The notes under the pieces: model-generated
The model's input: the letters and a program-made list of their open reading frames with translations, nothing else
Database searches by the model: none
Told to the model about the DNA's origin: nothing
Position numbers and translations under genes: made by a program
In this document: piece by piece, positions 39,643 through 49,386 of the stretch
Layout of the letters: every line of letters begins with the position of its first letter
Position numbering within the stretch: position 1 is the first letter of the stretch
DNA from: Lachnospiraceae bacterium OF09-6
GTDB taxonomy: Bacteria; Bacillota; Clostridia; Lachnospirales; Lachnospiraceae
Direction: 5' to 3'
Assembly (NCBI GenBank): GCA_003435055.1
Contig: QUMM01000003.1
Coordinates: 62,001-126,000 of the forward strand
Length of the DNA stretch: 64,000 bases

Positions 39643-40278
39643 TTAGCCTCTGATCTCTTTTGCCAGTTCAACAGCTTCTTTTGCCATCTGAGCGATCTTG
39701 TCAAACTCGCCTGCTTTTACCAGATCACCTTTTACCATCCAGCTTCCGCCACAACAAAGGATCTTGTCACAGCTTAAGTAATCTTTCAGGTTCTTTAAGC
39801 TGACACCGCCTGTCGGCATGAATTTTAATGTAGTATATGGTGCTGCCATTGCTTTAATTGTAGCTACTCCACCGAACTGTTCAGCAGGGAAGAATTTTAC
39901 AACCTTCAGTCCTCTCTTAACAGCCTGTGCTGCTTCGGAAGGAGTAATGATACCAGGGAAGATCGGGATCTGTTTTTCGATACAGTAATCTACTACTTCC
40001 GGATCAAATCCAGGGCTAACGATAAATTTTGCTCCTGCATTTACTGCTCTGTCAACCTGTTCAATGGTCAGAACTGTGCCTGCTCCAACTAACATATCCG
40101 GATATTTCTGTGCCATAATACGAATGGATTCTTCTGCTGCGTCTGTACGGAATGTTACTTCTGCGCAAGGAAGTCCACCTTTTACCAGGGCATCTGCCAG
40201 TGGCTCTGCATCCTTTACATCATTTAATACTACTACTGGTACAACGCCCAGTGCTGCAAACTGTTCTGCAATACTCAT
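39643..40278 (-). CDS. kdgA: KDPG/KHG aldolase
   Basis: Cleaves 2-keto-3-deoxy-6-phosphogluconate to pyruvate and glyceraldehyde-3-phosphate. 211 residues from the ATG at 40278 (MSIAEQFAALGVVPVVVLND), chosen because AAGGAGAG lies before it; the frame extends to 40362 in the leader. Schiff-base Lys128 (VVKFFPAEQFGG) and catalytic Glu40 (CAEVTFR) are in place. First gene of kdgA-kdgK, under an operator-controlled promoter with a ~240-base leader that includes repeat copy 3. Confidence 0.95.
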   Translation of the reverse strand: MSIAEQFAALGVVPVVVLNDVKDAEPLADALVKGGLPCAEVTFRTDAAEESIRIMAQKYPDMLVGAGTVLTIEQVDRAVNAGAKFIVSPGFDPEVVDYCIEKQIPIFPGIITPSEAAQAVKRGLKVVKFFPAEQFGGVATIKAMAAPYTTLKFMPTGGVSLKNLKDYLSCDKILCCGGSWMVKGDLVKAGEFDKIAQMAKEAVELAKEIRG

Positions 40279-40347
40279 TTTCTTTCTCTCCTTTTTATTT
40301 GCTGTCCCCAAAAAATCGGCTTTCAGAGACATGTCATATTTTTGCAG

Positions 40348-40385
40348 CTGTTCTGTCTTCACTGTGAAAGTACGGAACAGATACG
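40348..40385 (-). repeat. Dispersed palindromic repeat, copy 3
   Basis: On the minus strand CGTATCTGTTCCGTAC, then TTTCACAGTG, then CAGAACAG. It lies in the untranslated leader of kdgA. Confidence 0.65.
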
Positions 40386-40499
40386 ATGTCCTTTATATTT
40401 ACTATACACTGAAACATACGGTAAATCAAACCCTAAAATCCGGCAATTTCGTACTATTTTACATACATAATCATGCTTTCAGGCTATGATTTATCAACA

Positions 40500-40515
40500 T
40501 TGTAAGTGCTTACAT
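40500..40515. promoter_or_regulatory. Hexuronate operator at PkdgA
   Basis: TTGTAAGTGCTTACAT, one base different from the uxaC operator, five bases downstream of the -10 element. Confidence 0.8.
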
Positions 40516-40520
40516 TTATA

Positions 40521-40549
40521 AGTCTACACTGTCCATCCATAAATGTCAA
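40521..40549 (-). promoter_or_regulatory. kdgA promoter
   Basis: TTGACA (40544-40549), 17 bp, TAGACT (40521-40526) on the minus strand; matches PuxaC. Confidence 0.85.
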
Positions 40550-40621
40550 ATATATCTTTGTAAAAAGATTGCTAAATTTCATGTTCTGCTTTTATTTATT
40601 ATTATACAAAAACGGCAAAAG

Positions 40622-40656
40622 AAAAAAGGCCACTCCACTTTTGTGAAATAGCCTTT
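40622..40656 (-). terminator. Terminator after the LacI/DctM pseudogene
   Basis: AAAGGC...GCCTTT stem with inner complementarity, followed by TTTTTC on the minus strand. Confidence 0.6.
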
Positions 40657-40669
40657 CTTGTATGTTTCT

Positions 40670-41047
40670 TTAACCTGCCATAACTGGCATAATCATATTT
40701 GTAATTGTCATGGTAAATGCCGGTCAGTAGGTAACGATTGCCAGAACAACAAGCATTAATGCGAAGAATAGCAACAAGGTCTTTCCAAGACGTTCGATCG
40801 GTACCTTTGAAATAGCAGAACCAATGAACAGGGTGGATCCTACAGGAGGAGTTACCAGACCAATGCCAAGGTTCAGGATCATGATACATCCAAACTGAAC
40901 CGGGTCTACGCCGATCTGCTGCCGTGCTGCGTCTCCCACTCCCGGTTTCCCGTTCAGCGCACAGTATATGGTCGCTATGGAGTAGCCAGACTCTCTTGCC
41001 ACGTCCTTTATCGTCACTCTTTTTTCACTATTCATACTATTATACAA
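40670..41047 (-). pseudogene. Fusion remnant: LacI-type HTH joined to the C-terminus of a TRAP transporter DctM
   Basis: The first ~43 residues (MNSEKRVTIKDVARESGYSI, ALNGKPGVGD) are a LacI DNA-binding domain. At about 40912 the frame switches directly to GVDPVQFGCIMILNLGIGLV and TPPVGSTLFIGSAISK, the end of a TRAP large permease. A TGA stop at 40724 then interrupts it. The codons beyond continue in frame as PAFTMTITNMIMPVMAG, the normal DctM end, and stop at 40670. The rest of the regulator and any dctP/dctQ are missing. Best read as an internal deletion that fused two genes and then decayed; an assembly misjoin is the alternative. Such TRAP systems often import hexuronates next to uxa/kdg genes. 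Confidence 0.8.
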
Positions 41048-41079
41048 AAAACAGGACTATACCCGAAAGTATAATCCTG
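41045..41079 (-). terminator. MarR gene terminator
   Basis: CAGGATTATAC-TTTCGG-GTATAGTCCTG, 11-bp stem with one G-U, then TTTTTTG on the minus strand. Confidence 0.85.
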
Positions 41080-41111
41080 CTTTTTGTTACCTGTATAGAA
41101 TTCTATGCATT

Positions 41112-41564
41112 CTACCTTGTCTCTTCGCTTTTCAGACGCTCGATCTCCTTCACTACATTGACATCACATTTTTCAAAAAAACCATATACTGCCTTCACTT
41201 CTTCTTTTGTAATGCCATCCAGAATTCTCATCTGGCAGTCCTCATAAATCTGCCAGAGTTCTGCTGCGATTGGTCTGGACTTCTCAGTCAGTGACAGACG
41301 ATGAATCTTCCGATTCTCTTCATCGATCCGAATACTGACATATCCTTTTCTCTCCAGCATACGAATTCCATTTGATACATTTGATTTTGCAATTCCTCGC
41401 ATCTTACAGATATCCCGTGCTGTATTGTACACGCTGTCGTCTCTTAAGAAAAGTAAGATTTGTATCTCTGTTTCTGTCAGATGATGCATCTCACCATACT
41501 GTGCATAGACCAGTTGAAATAGTTCCTTGAAATGCATATTCCAGAAAACACTTTTCCCAGGCAT
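41112..41564 (-). CDS. MarR-family transcriptional regulator
   Basis: 150 residues with the winged-helix core: LTETEIQILLFLRDDSVYNT, then DICKMRGIAKSNVSNGIRML, and the wing KGYVSIRIDEENRKIHRLSL. Helices at both ends form the dimer interface. GGGGGG precedes the start. A palindrome (TGTCAATTGTACA) between its promoter and start suggests autoregulation. Neighbouring genes are a GH13 amylase upstream and the LacI/DctM pseudogene downstream. Its ligand is unknown. Confidence 0.88.
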   Translation of the reverse strand: MPGKSVFWNMHFKELFQLVYAQYGEMHHLTETEIQILLFLRDDSVYNTARDICKMRGIAKSNVSNGIRMLERKGYVSIRIDEENRKIHRLSLTEKSRPIAAELWQIYEDCQMRILDGITKEEVKAVYGFFEKCDVNVVKEIERLKSEETR

Positions 41565-41584
41565 ATCTGTCCCCCCTTTTCAGT

Positions 41585-41597
41585 TGTCAATTGTACA
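41585..41597. promoter_or_regulatory. Candidate MarR autoregulatory operator
   Basis: TGTCAATTGTACA, imperfect palindrome 15 bp downstream of the -10 element and 20 bp upstream of the MarR start. Confidence 0.4.
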
Positions 41598-41612
41598 TTT
41601 TTTAACAGATAG

Positions 41613-41642
41613 ATTATAGCAAACCCACTCTGCCTATGTCAA
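41613..41642 (-). promoter_or_regulatory. marR promoter
   Basis: TTGACA (41637-41642), 18 bp, TATAAT (41613-41618) with an upstream TGC. The -35 overlaps the stop codon of the GH13 gene. Confidence 0.7.
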
Positions 41643-43878
41643 ACATATTCTTTCCATGCAGTATGGAATCCTTCCACATCAGCACCAGTCTCCTCTTCAT
41701 GGAAAGAAGGATCTCCATTTCCATTCAAAGCATGTAGAACAATAGCTGAATGTGGCGGCAATGTAATTGTCACATCGTACTGCTGCATCTGATAAACATA
41801 CGCATCCGTATTATATCCGCTCTGATCTGTCATCATCAGCTGAATCAGGTTGTCATCTGCTGTGATTCCCATATCACGCACCCGAATGGTACGCTCCATC
41901 GTATCTTTTCCCGCATTAAACACTACCAGAACCTGATCCTTCTCTGTGAAACGTCCATAGGCAAGGAAATTATAGTCTGCCTGCAGAATCATAACAGAGC
42001 CCTTCATAATCGCCGGACAGACCTTGTGAATCCGAATCATCTGTTTGTGGAACTGAATCAGATCATGATCTTCCCATCCCCATGGATAGGTACGCCGGTT
42101 ATCTGGATCGGTAAATCCACAGACACCCGCTTCATCACCATAGTAAATCGTTGGGGCGCCAGGCCAGGTAAACTGCATCACCACTGCACTGCGAAGTACT
42201 GATTTGTCTACATCCTGACAGGCTGCCTCGTATCCAAGCTGTGCCACACGTCCCACCTTATGATTTGTTCTTGTCAGGAATCGGGAATGATCGTGATTGG
42301 ACAGTTCATTCATGGCAGTCTGTAGGGAAGGAGCCTGGAAACTGTTCATATAATGATTCATTGCCCACTGGAAATGTAACCCATTTCCCAGCATATCTTC
42401 CCGATACTGATCACTGTGCTTCTCCATACCTGTGAAAAACCAGGTCAGAGGTTCCATAAAAGCATCGTAGTTCATAACCGTGTCCCACTGATCTCCCTGA
42501 AGCCAAGATCTCGGATCTCCATAATGTTCCGCCAGGATCAGTGCCTCTGGATTCGCTTCTTTTACTACATCCCGGAATTCCTTCCAGAACTGATGATTGT
42601 ATTCATTGGAAAAGCCGAGGTCGGCAGCCACATCCAGTCTCCAGCCATCCACATTATAAGGCGGCGAAACCCATTTCTTTGCCACATGCAAGATATAATC
42701 ATGGAGCTCTTTTGAATTCTCATAGGCCAGCTTCGGCAGCGTATCATGACCCCACCATCCATCATAATTTGGATTATACGGCCAGGCATCCTGGTTATTA
42801 AATTTGAAAAAATTCCGATACGGACTGTCCGCTGAAATATAAGCACCTTTTTCATATCCAGGTGCATGTTCATAAATTCGTTCCCGATCCAGCCATTTAT
42901 TAAAGGAACCACAGTGATTGAATACACCATCCAATATGATCCTCATACCTCTGCGATGAACCTCTTCCACAAATTCCGCAAAAAACTGATTGCTCGCTTC
43001 CAGGTTCTCTTTGTCCGTTACACGACAGATGTACTTGGTCGCATGCGCATTTTCCCGATCTCCAGGTGTCAGTACTTCACCACCGTCTTTTACAATCTTT
43101 CCATAATGTGGATCAACATAATCATAATCCTGTATATCATACTTATGGTTAGACGGAGAGACAAAAATCGGATTAAAGTAGATCACATCTACACCCAGAT
43201 CCTGCAGATAATCCAGTTTGTCCCAGACTCCCTGAATGTCTCCACCATAAAACTCCCTGATCCCCATAAATGCCGGACACTTATTCCAGTCTGTCACTTT
43301 CACAGTCGTATCCCCAATGTAGAAATACTCTCTGTCCTCCACATCGTTCGATGGATCTCCATTATAGAAACGATCCACAAAAATCTGATACATGACAGCA
43401 CCTTTGGCCCATTCTGGGACATGAAATCCTGGCGTAATGGTAAAACAGCAGTCCTGACGTATCTCTTTACTGATTCCGCATTTATCATAATAGCAGGTCA
43501 GACGACCGGCCTTTACCTGAAACCAGTAGTGCAGGGGATGTATTCCAAGTGGAATCTCTGCACGGTAATAATCAAAATTCCTGTCGCCGTAGTCATATTC
43601 CATGACTACCACTTCCTGATCATGACACAGATAAACAGCATCCACGTTGTCTTTTTTGGTACGGAAACGGATCGTTACCGTCTCTCCCACTTCCGGCTGT
43701 TCCGGAGTTACATAATTTTCTGTCTCGTCGCTGAAAAGTGCACTTGGCCGAAAGACCGGGCGCATACCAAGAATGTAGTATTGCATCTTAATCAGCAGTT
43801 CTATTTTTTCCCATTCCAATGTTTTTACCTCATCCGCTGATTCACCTTGTAAATCGCGTCTTCTTCATACCTGGGCAT
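41639..43878 (-). CDS. GH13 alpha-amylase-family enzyme (neopullulanase/cyclomaltodextrinase type; N-terminal frameshift)
   Basis: Cytoplasmic maltodextrin-degrading enzyme with an N-terminal CBM34-like beta domain (~50-160) and a GH13 barrel. The triad is intact: Asp in VDGWRLDVA, Glu in LILAEHYGD, Asp in LSNHDHSRF. A C-terminal beta domain follows. The uninterrupted frame begins at a TTG (43819), but a short frame just upstream reads MPRYEEDAIYKVNQRM from an ATG at 43878. Adding one base near 43837 joins it smoothly to VKTLEWEKIELLIKM. I therefore place the start at 43878, giving about 746 residues. No signal peptide. Exact substrate (pullulan, cyclodextrin or maltodextrin) not decided. Confidence 0.87.
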
Positions 43879-43902
43879 TTCATTATCAGCCCACTATTTT
43901 CT

Positions 43903-43931
43903 ATTTTATCCTAAAACAGAATTACTTACAA
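43903..43931 (-). promoter_or_regulatory. GH13 gene promoter
   Basis: TTGTAA (43926-43931), 17 bp, TAAAAT (43903-43908) on the minus strand. Confidence 0.55.
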
Positions 43932-43966
43932 GTACAGATCTTTATATTCTGGGCACGCCAGAACGT

Positions 43967-43994
43967 AAAAAGGACAGCCGACGCTGTCCTTTTT
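43967..43994 (-). terminator. ftsH terminator
   Basis: AAAAAGGACAGC-cgac-GCTGTCCTTTTT, symmetric 12-bp stem. The rest of the ~300-bp gap between ftsH and the GH13 gene holds only the GH13 promoter and an AT-rich stretch. Confidence 0.85.
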
Positions 43995-44122
43995 AGAGAA
44001 GGTATTTCTTCTTATGGGTGTTGCAAAAACTATATAATGTATTGGGGGGTTTTTACGATATTTAATATATCATACACTCCCAAATCCGTGTGCACAAACT
44101 TCACAAATTTCATCTGATTTTT

Positions 44123-45936
44123 TTATGCATTTTCACCAAAAAGTGCCTCGAATTCTTCCTGACCAATCTTTTCTTTCTCGATCAGAAGTGCTGCACAGCG
44201 GTGGAGAACATCAATATGCTCTTTGATGATCGCCGTCGCTTTGGTATGAGCTTCATCAATCAGACGCTTTACTTCCTCATCAATCACAGCTGCCATAGAT
44301 TCACTGAATCCTCTGGAGTGTGCAGATCTCTGCCGATAAAGACTTCTCCTTCATCGTTGCCATAGTCAATCAGTCCTACCCGTTCTGACATACCATACTG
44401 AGTCACCATTGCCTTCGCCAGCTGCGTTGCCTGCTTGATATCCTGTGAAGCTCCGGTTGTGATATCTTCGATGATCAGTTCCTCGGCAATTCGTCCGCCC
44501 AGATCTACCATCAGGGTATCCAGCATCTTACCTTTTGTCATGAACATCTCATCCTTTTCCGGTAGAGGCATCGTATAACCTGCCGCGCCCATACCAGTCG
44601 GTATAATAGATACGGTATGCACCGGTCCCACATTCGGAAGAAGGTGAAACAGCAACGCATGACCAGCTTCATGATAAGCAGTAATCCGTTTTTCCCTGTC
44701 AGAAATCAAACGGCTCTTCTTCTCTGCACCGATGCCCACTTTGATAAACGCCTGCTGAATATCCTGCTGCTGAATATAAGTACGTCCGGATTTTGCTGCC
44801 CAGATCGCCGCTTCATTCATCAGGTTTTCAAGATCTGCTCCGGTAAATCCTGCCGTAGTTCTGGCAATGTTTTCCAGATCTACATCATCGCCCAGCGGCT
44901 TTTCCTTGGCATGTACCTTCAGAATCTCTTCCCGACCTTTTACATCTGGCTTTCCTACACCAATTTTCCGGTCAAAACGGCCTGGCCGCAGGATCGCCGG
45001 ATCCAGAATATCTACACGGTTGGTCGCTGCCATTACAATAATACCTTCATTGACACCAAATCCATCCATCTCTACCAACAGCTGATTCAGGGTCTGTTCC
45101 CGTTCATCATGACCACCGCCCATACCGGTTCCTCTGCGTCTTGCTACTGCATCAATCTCGTCAATGAAGACAATACATGGTGCATTCTTCTTGGCATCTT
45201 CGAACAGATCCCTGACACGAGAAGCACCTACACCGACAAACATCTCCACAAAATCTGAACCGGAAATGCTGAAAAACGGTACCCCTGCTTCTCCTGCCAC
45301 TGCCTTGGCCAGCAGTGTTTTACCAGTTCCAGGAGGGCCCACCAGAATCACACCCTTCGGGATTCTTGCTCCCATCTTGGTATACTTCTGTGGTTCTTTT
45401 AAGAAATCTACCAGTTCCTCCAGATCTTCTTTTTCTTCCTGAAGACCTGCCACATCCTTAAACGTCTTTCTTCTGGCATTCGGCATAATCATCGTAGCCC
45501 GGCTCTTGCCAAAATTCATCATCTTGTTGTTTCCACCACCAGCCTGGCGGTTCATCATCATAAACAGGAAGATCACTACCACCGCCATAATCAGGGTAGG
45601 CAGAATACTGGTCATAAAGATACTGGTCTGTTCCACATCATGAAGATAGGTTGTAACATCTGATGCATTCAGCTCTGTCTGAGCTGCTGTCACATCGCTG
45701 ACATTCAATGTCTGTTTGCTTCCATCTGTCAGCGTCAGTGTAAGACTTCCTGTCGGCACCTGACTGTTCTGATAAATATCCACCCGGGTGATTTTTCCGT
45801 CCTTCAGCTCTTCGCTGTATTCCTGATAAGTGATAGTCTGATTATCTGACCATCCTCCACGAAATGCATACAGCAAAAGCAATACAATGGCAATCGTCAT
45901 AAAATAAATGCCAATTCCTCTTGAATTCCTACTCAA
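44123..45936 (-). CDS. ftsH: ATP-dependent zinc metalloprotease FtsH (frameshifted near the C-terminus)
   Basis: Membrane-anchored AAA+ protease for quality control. Two membrane helices (~9-27 and ~108-128) flank an extracytoplasmic domain. The AAA module has Walker A GPPGTGKT, Walker [10 protein letters not shown] and the second region of homology; the protease has HEAGH. The raw frame ends [16 protein letters not shown] at 44284, but the neighbouring frame gives [17 protein letters not shown] and continues to [11 protein letters not shown], stop at 44123. One missing G near 44322 (CTGGCAC) restores about 604 residues. Last gene of the conserved spoIIE-tilS-hpt-ftsH order. Confidence 0.95.
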
Positions 45937-45957
45937 AAATACGTTCTCCTTTCTTGC

Positions 45958-46485
45958 TTACTCCGCAAATGAGAGTACGCCGATATAAGGCAGGTTACGA
46001 TATCTCTGGTCATAGTCCAGCCCATAACCTACTACAAATTCATCCGGGATCTCAAATCCGGTATAATCTACATGCACCGGCATTACTCTTCTGTCTGGCT
46101 TATCCAGAAGGGTGCACAGCTTCAGACTGGCCGGTTTTCTTGCACTTAAGATCTCCAGCAGATAGCTTAACGTTCTTCCAGAGTCAATGATATCTTCGAT
46201 TACAATGACATTCTTTCCTTCCAGCGGTTCGTCCAGGTCTTTCACCAGCTTCACTACTCCGCTGGATCTGGTGCCTGCGCCATAACTGCTGCAGGACATA
46301 AAGTCAATGGTCACCGGAACAGTAATTCTCTTTGCCAGTTCACAGGTAAAGAAAATACTTCCCTTTAAGATACAGATCAGATGCACTTCCTTTCCAGCAT
46401 ATTCTTCACTGATCTTCTTTCCCAGTTCTTCAATTCTCTTATCTACTTTTTCTTCTTCTATCAGGACTCTGATATTTTCTGCCAT
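45958..46485 (-). CDS. hpt: Hypoxanthine phosphoribosyltransferase
   Basis: Purine salvage: hypoxanthine or guanine plus PRPP to IMP or GMP. 175 residues. The PRPP-binding motif VIVIEDIIDSGRT is at about 93-105, and KGSIFF carries the early loop. The start overlaps the end of tilS by 25 bases, with GAGGCAG before the ATG; it lies 21 bases upstream of ftsH. This neighbourhood matches Bacillus. Confidence 0.95.
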   Translation of the reverse strand: MAENIRVLIEEEKVDKRIEELGKKISEEYAGKEVHLICILKGSIFFTCELAKRITVPVTIDFMSCSSYGAGTRSSGVVKLVKDLDEPLEGKNVIVIEDIIDSGRTLSYLLEILSARKPASLKLCTLLDKPDRRVMPVHVDYTGFEIPDEFVVGYGLDYDQRYRNLPYIGVLSFAE

Positions 46486-47861
46486 GATACTGCCTCCTTA
46501 TACGTAATTTTCAGTATTTCTTTTGTGTTTTTCTCTACTTTATATCCTTCGCTGATCCGATATCCGGTAATCCAGATGACTTCCTGTTCCACCGTCAGAA
46601 GCGGAATCTGGTTTCTTTTTTCCGCCGGGATTTTCTCATCGGTGAAATAGGACTTTAGCTTTTTGTGTCCCCCCTGTCGGTTCACAATAAGGAAATCTCC
46701 GCTCTGTCTCGTGCGAAGGCAAATACCCGTGGTTATTTTATCATAACTCAGCCATTTCGTATACTTTTTTTGTGGAATTGACTGATTTTCATTGAAAATA
46801 ATCTTCGTGGTAAATGTTCCCCAGGGCGTCTGTGTCTCTCCCGGGATCTTCAGCAAAATCTTCTGCTGCTGTATTTCTCCGTTTTTCCCGGCATCCTGTT
46901 CGATCACCAGCTGATCAAATGTTCTTCTGACCAGCCAGCCTCCTGGCAGCTGTATCTGCCGGCCGGACTGCTTTTCCATCAGTTCTCTGACAGACTGTAT
47001 ATGCGTCCGCTGAATATCCTTCAGTCCACATCCTGCCTCTTTCATACAAAAACGGATGATCCGTTCCTGAAGAAACTCCTTTTCCTTCTTCATCTGATGC
47101 AGGTCAATCTGTACCTGCCCCGGCCGGACCCTGGCTATCTTCTGACAAGCTTCTTCTACAAGCTCCTGAAGGAACTCCCGTGTCTGCTGCATCTCCGTTC
47201 CAAACTGCGCCAGATGTTGTATAGTTCCTGTGTTTAGCTTTTCTGCCATCTCCGGAAGCAGACAGTTGCGAATGATGTTCCTGGTATAATCCAGTTCCTG
47301 ATTTGTCCGGTCTTCCCTCCATGTGATGCTCTTTTGCTTCAGGTAAGCTTCGATCTCTGGCCGGCTGCATTCCAACAGTGGTCGTATGATCCGATCCCGC
47401 ACCGGCCGGATTCCTGCTGCACCATCCAGTCCACTTCCCCTTGCAAGATTCCACAAGATGGTCTCAGCCTGATCATTCTGATTATGTGCCACTGCAATTT
47501 TATCTGCATGCCAGCTCTTACTGATCTCCTCAAAGATCTGATATCTGGCAAGTCGGCCAGCCTCTTCCGTAGATAGCTTCTCTGTAACTGCCATTGCCGG
47601 AATATCCACGGAAACACACTCGTATTCCACATTTTGTTTCTGACAGAGTGCTTCTACATACACAGCATCCTGCCGGCTTTCTTCTCCACGGATTCCATGT
47701 TCCACATGCACTGCTTTTATGTCAAAGCTCACCTTTTTCCGGTATTCCAGCAGTGTAAACAGCAGGCAGACCGAATCTGCCCCTCCTGACACGCCTGCCA
47801 GCACCCGGTCGCCTGGCTGTATCATGTGATATTTCTCTATTGTCTGAAATGCTTTCTGCAT
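46461..47861 (-). CDS. tilS: tRNA(Ile)-lysidine synthase
   Basis: Modifies C34 of tRNA-Ile(CAU) to lysidine so that it reads AUA. 466 residues: N-terminal PP-loop ATPase (SGGADS at 25-30; VEHGIRGEESRQDA; HNQNDQAETILWNLARGSG) and the TilS C-terminal domains, where KLKSYFTDEKIPAEKRNQIPLL is a family hallmark. It lies between spoIIE and hpt as in Bacillus. Confidence 0.95.
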   Translation of the reverse strand: MQKAFQTIEKYHMIQPGDRVLAGVSGGADSVCLLFTLLEYRKKVSFDIKAVHVEHGIRGEESRQDAVYVEALCQKQNVEYECVSVDIPAMAVTEKLSTEEAGRLARYQIFEEISKSWHADKIAVAHNQNDQAETILWNLARGSGLDGAAGIRPVRDRIIRPLLECSRPEIEAYLKQKSITWREDRTNQELDYTRNIIRNCLLPEMAEKLNTGTIQHLAQFGTEMQQTREFLQELVEEACQKIARVRPGQVQIDLHQMKKEKEFLQERIIRFCMKEAGCGLKDIQRTHIQSVRELMEKQSGRQIQLPGGWLVRRTFDQLVIEQDAGKNGEIQQQKILLKIPGETQTPWGTFTTKIIFNENQSIPQKKYTKWLSYDKITTGICLRTRQSGDFLIVNRQGGHKKLKSYFTDEKIPAEKRNQIPLLTVEQEVIWITGYRISEGYKVEKNTKEILKITYKEAVSWQKISES

Positions 47862-47969
47862 AATCTTGCCGCTCCTTCACTGCGGTCTGCTCCGATGCCT
47901 ATCGCAGTATCTCTCCATCACTATAATGAATTTATGCGCAAAAAGCAACTATGACTGTGCACCATCTGT

Positions 47970-49355
47970 TTATTTTCTCCAGAATCCACCGGACAGAATG
48001 GTCATATCATCCAGAATTCCATCCTGACAAAATTCCAGCACCTGATCCAGCAAGATCTGTGCGGACTGTGCCGGGTTGTCATTGGTCAGATTGGAAATAA
48101 AATATTTTAACAGATTTTCCCCTTCCCTGGGTGGCAGAGCATCTAAGACACCATCTGAAATCAGAAATACCATGTCCCCATTTTCCAGCCGTACTTCATC
48201 CATCTCCACGTCTGCCTCCCGAAACACTCCCATAGGCAGACTGGTAGATCGAATGACCTCTACCTCTTTATGCGCTCTTCGGATAAATGTGGCAGCTGCT
48301 CCCACCTTCATAATTCTGCTCTTCCCCTGATATAGATTGATCTCCAGCAGATCCAGCGTAGAATATCGACACACGCTCCGCTGAAGCACCATGGAAGAAT
48401 GGATCATCTTCACTGCTGTCTCTGCTGTAAATCCAGCTTCCAGGAACTGTTCGATCAGTTCTATGATCGTCTGGCTCTCCTGACTGGCCTCCACACCTTT
48501 TCCCATTCCATCTGAAATGGCCATAATTACCTGTCCATGATTACTGTTCAAGATGGCATAATTATCGCCAGACGATGCCTGTCCGCTGCATTTTTCCGAA
48601 GCACATCCGGTCAGCATATAATACCTGGTTTCTTCCACAAAGTGAATACTGCACCAGTCTTTTCCGATCATGACCCGACTGTCTCGTTCCGGCACCATGG
48701 GTCTTCCATATTCTTCTGTCAGAATATCTGCCACCACACTGACCGGGGCAGTTCCTCTGCGGCAGGAAAGTGTCAGGATCATCTCCGGGTGTCCGGTTAT
48801 ATTTTTCCAGATTCCGATCTCCTTCAGGGAAATTCGATGAAGTCTCAGGCTCAATCTAAGCTTCTGTTCCAGATTCCCCTGCAAGGCTTCCGCACTGTAT
48901 GCCGTACAGGCAATTTCTTTAATAATGGCTGCGGTCTGCTGAAGCTGTCCTGCCACAGCTGCACGATTCTCCATCATCCGGTTGGTCCACAGCATATTCA
49001 GTCTGGCCCGCAGGAATCCCCGTTCCAGTTCTTCTCGAAAATTTCTTCCCTTTATGCAAAAACGATAAAATTCTCTTTCCCTGTCTGAGATCTGTTCCTG
49101 TCCGTCTTCGATCGCCTGCAGCATCCCATAAGCCAGCTTCCAGGTCTTCTCCTGCTCTCTCAGCCAGCATATTTGCTTTTTTCCACAGGACGCACACACT
49201 TTTTCCCGAACGGTTATAAAGATTTCCTGTATATCTTCTTCATTCAGCCGCTCTTTCTTCTCCGGCATTTCTCTGAATATTTCCGCTAACTGGCGAAAGG
49301 ATTCCGCGTATCTCTCGATTCTGTCTCTTTCGATCAAACTTGTCCACTCATCCAT
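47970..49355 (-). CDS. spoIIE: SpoIIE-like PP2C phosphatase lacking the membrane domain
   Basis: Sporulation phosphatase that activates sigma-F by dephosphorylating SpoIIAA. Only 461 residues, against ~820 in B. subtilis: the N-terminal multi-helix membrane domain is absent, and the chain begins with a helical regulatory part (ASCGKKQICW) followed by the PP2C domain (SGDNYAILNSNHGQVIMAISDGMGKG; LISDGVLDALPP; DDMTI). The short form is not a truncation artefact, because a Spo0A-type promoter and a ribosome site (GAGAGGGG) lie directly upstream. It heads spoIIE-tilS-hpt-ftsH. How it reaches the septum without membrane helices is unclear. Confidence 0.88.
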   Translation of the reverse strand: MDEWTSLIERDRIERYAESFRQLAEIFREMPEKKERLNEEDIQEIFITVREKVCASCGKKQICWLREQEKTWKLAYGMLQAIEDGQEQISDREREFYRFCIKGRNFREELERGFLRARLNMLWTNRMMENRAAVAGQLQQTAAIIKEIACTAYSAEALQGNLEQKLRLSLRLHRISLKEIGIWKNITGHPEMILTLSCRRGTAPVSVVADILTEEYGRPMVPERDSRVMIGKDWCSIHFVEETRYYMLTGCASEKCSGQASSGDNYAILNSNHGQVIMAISDGMGKGVEASQESQTIIELIEQFLEAGFTAETAVKMIHSSMVLQRSVCRYSTLDLLEINLYQGKSRIMKVGAAATFIRRAHKEVEVIRSTSLPMGVFREADVEMDEVRLENGDMVFLISDGVLDALPPREGENLLKYFISNLTNDNPAQSAQILLDQVLEFCQDGILDDMTILSGGFWRK

Positions 49356-49386
49356 AGGGATCCCCTCTCATTGACGCTCTGATCCC

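Noticed and set aside
40278-40362. N-terminal extension of kdgA (28 extra residues)
   Set aside because: It begins inside palindromic repeat copy 3 and has no ribosome site; the internal ATG has AAGGAGAG and the normal family start.
41639-43819. TTG at 43819 as the natural start of the GH13 gene
   Set aside because: A frame just upstream (from 43878) encodes a natural helical N-terminus that joins smoothly with one added base, matching the other single-base losses.
42866-43840. 324-codon plus-strand frame opposite the GH13 gene
   Set aside because: Antisense shadow without ribosome site or recognisable domain.
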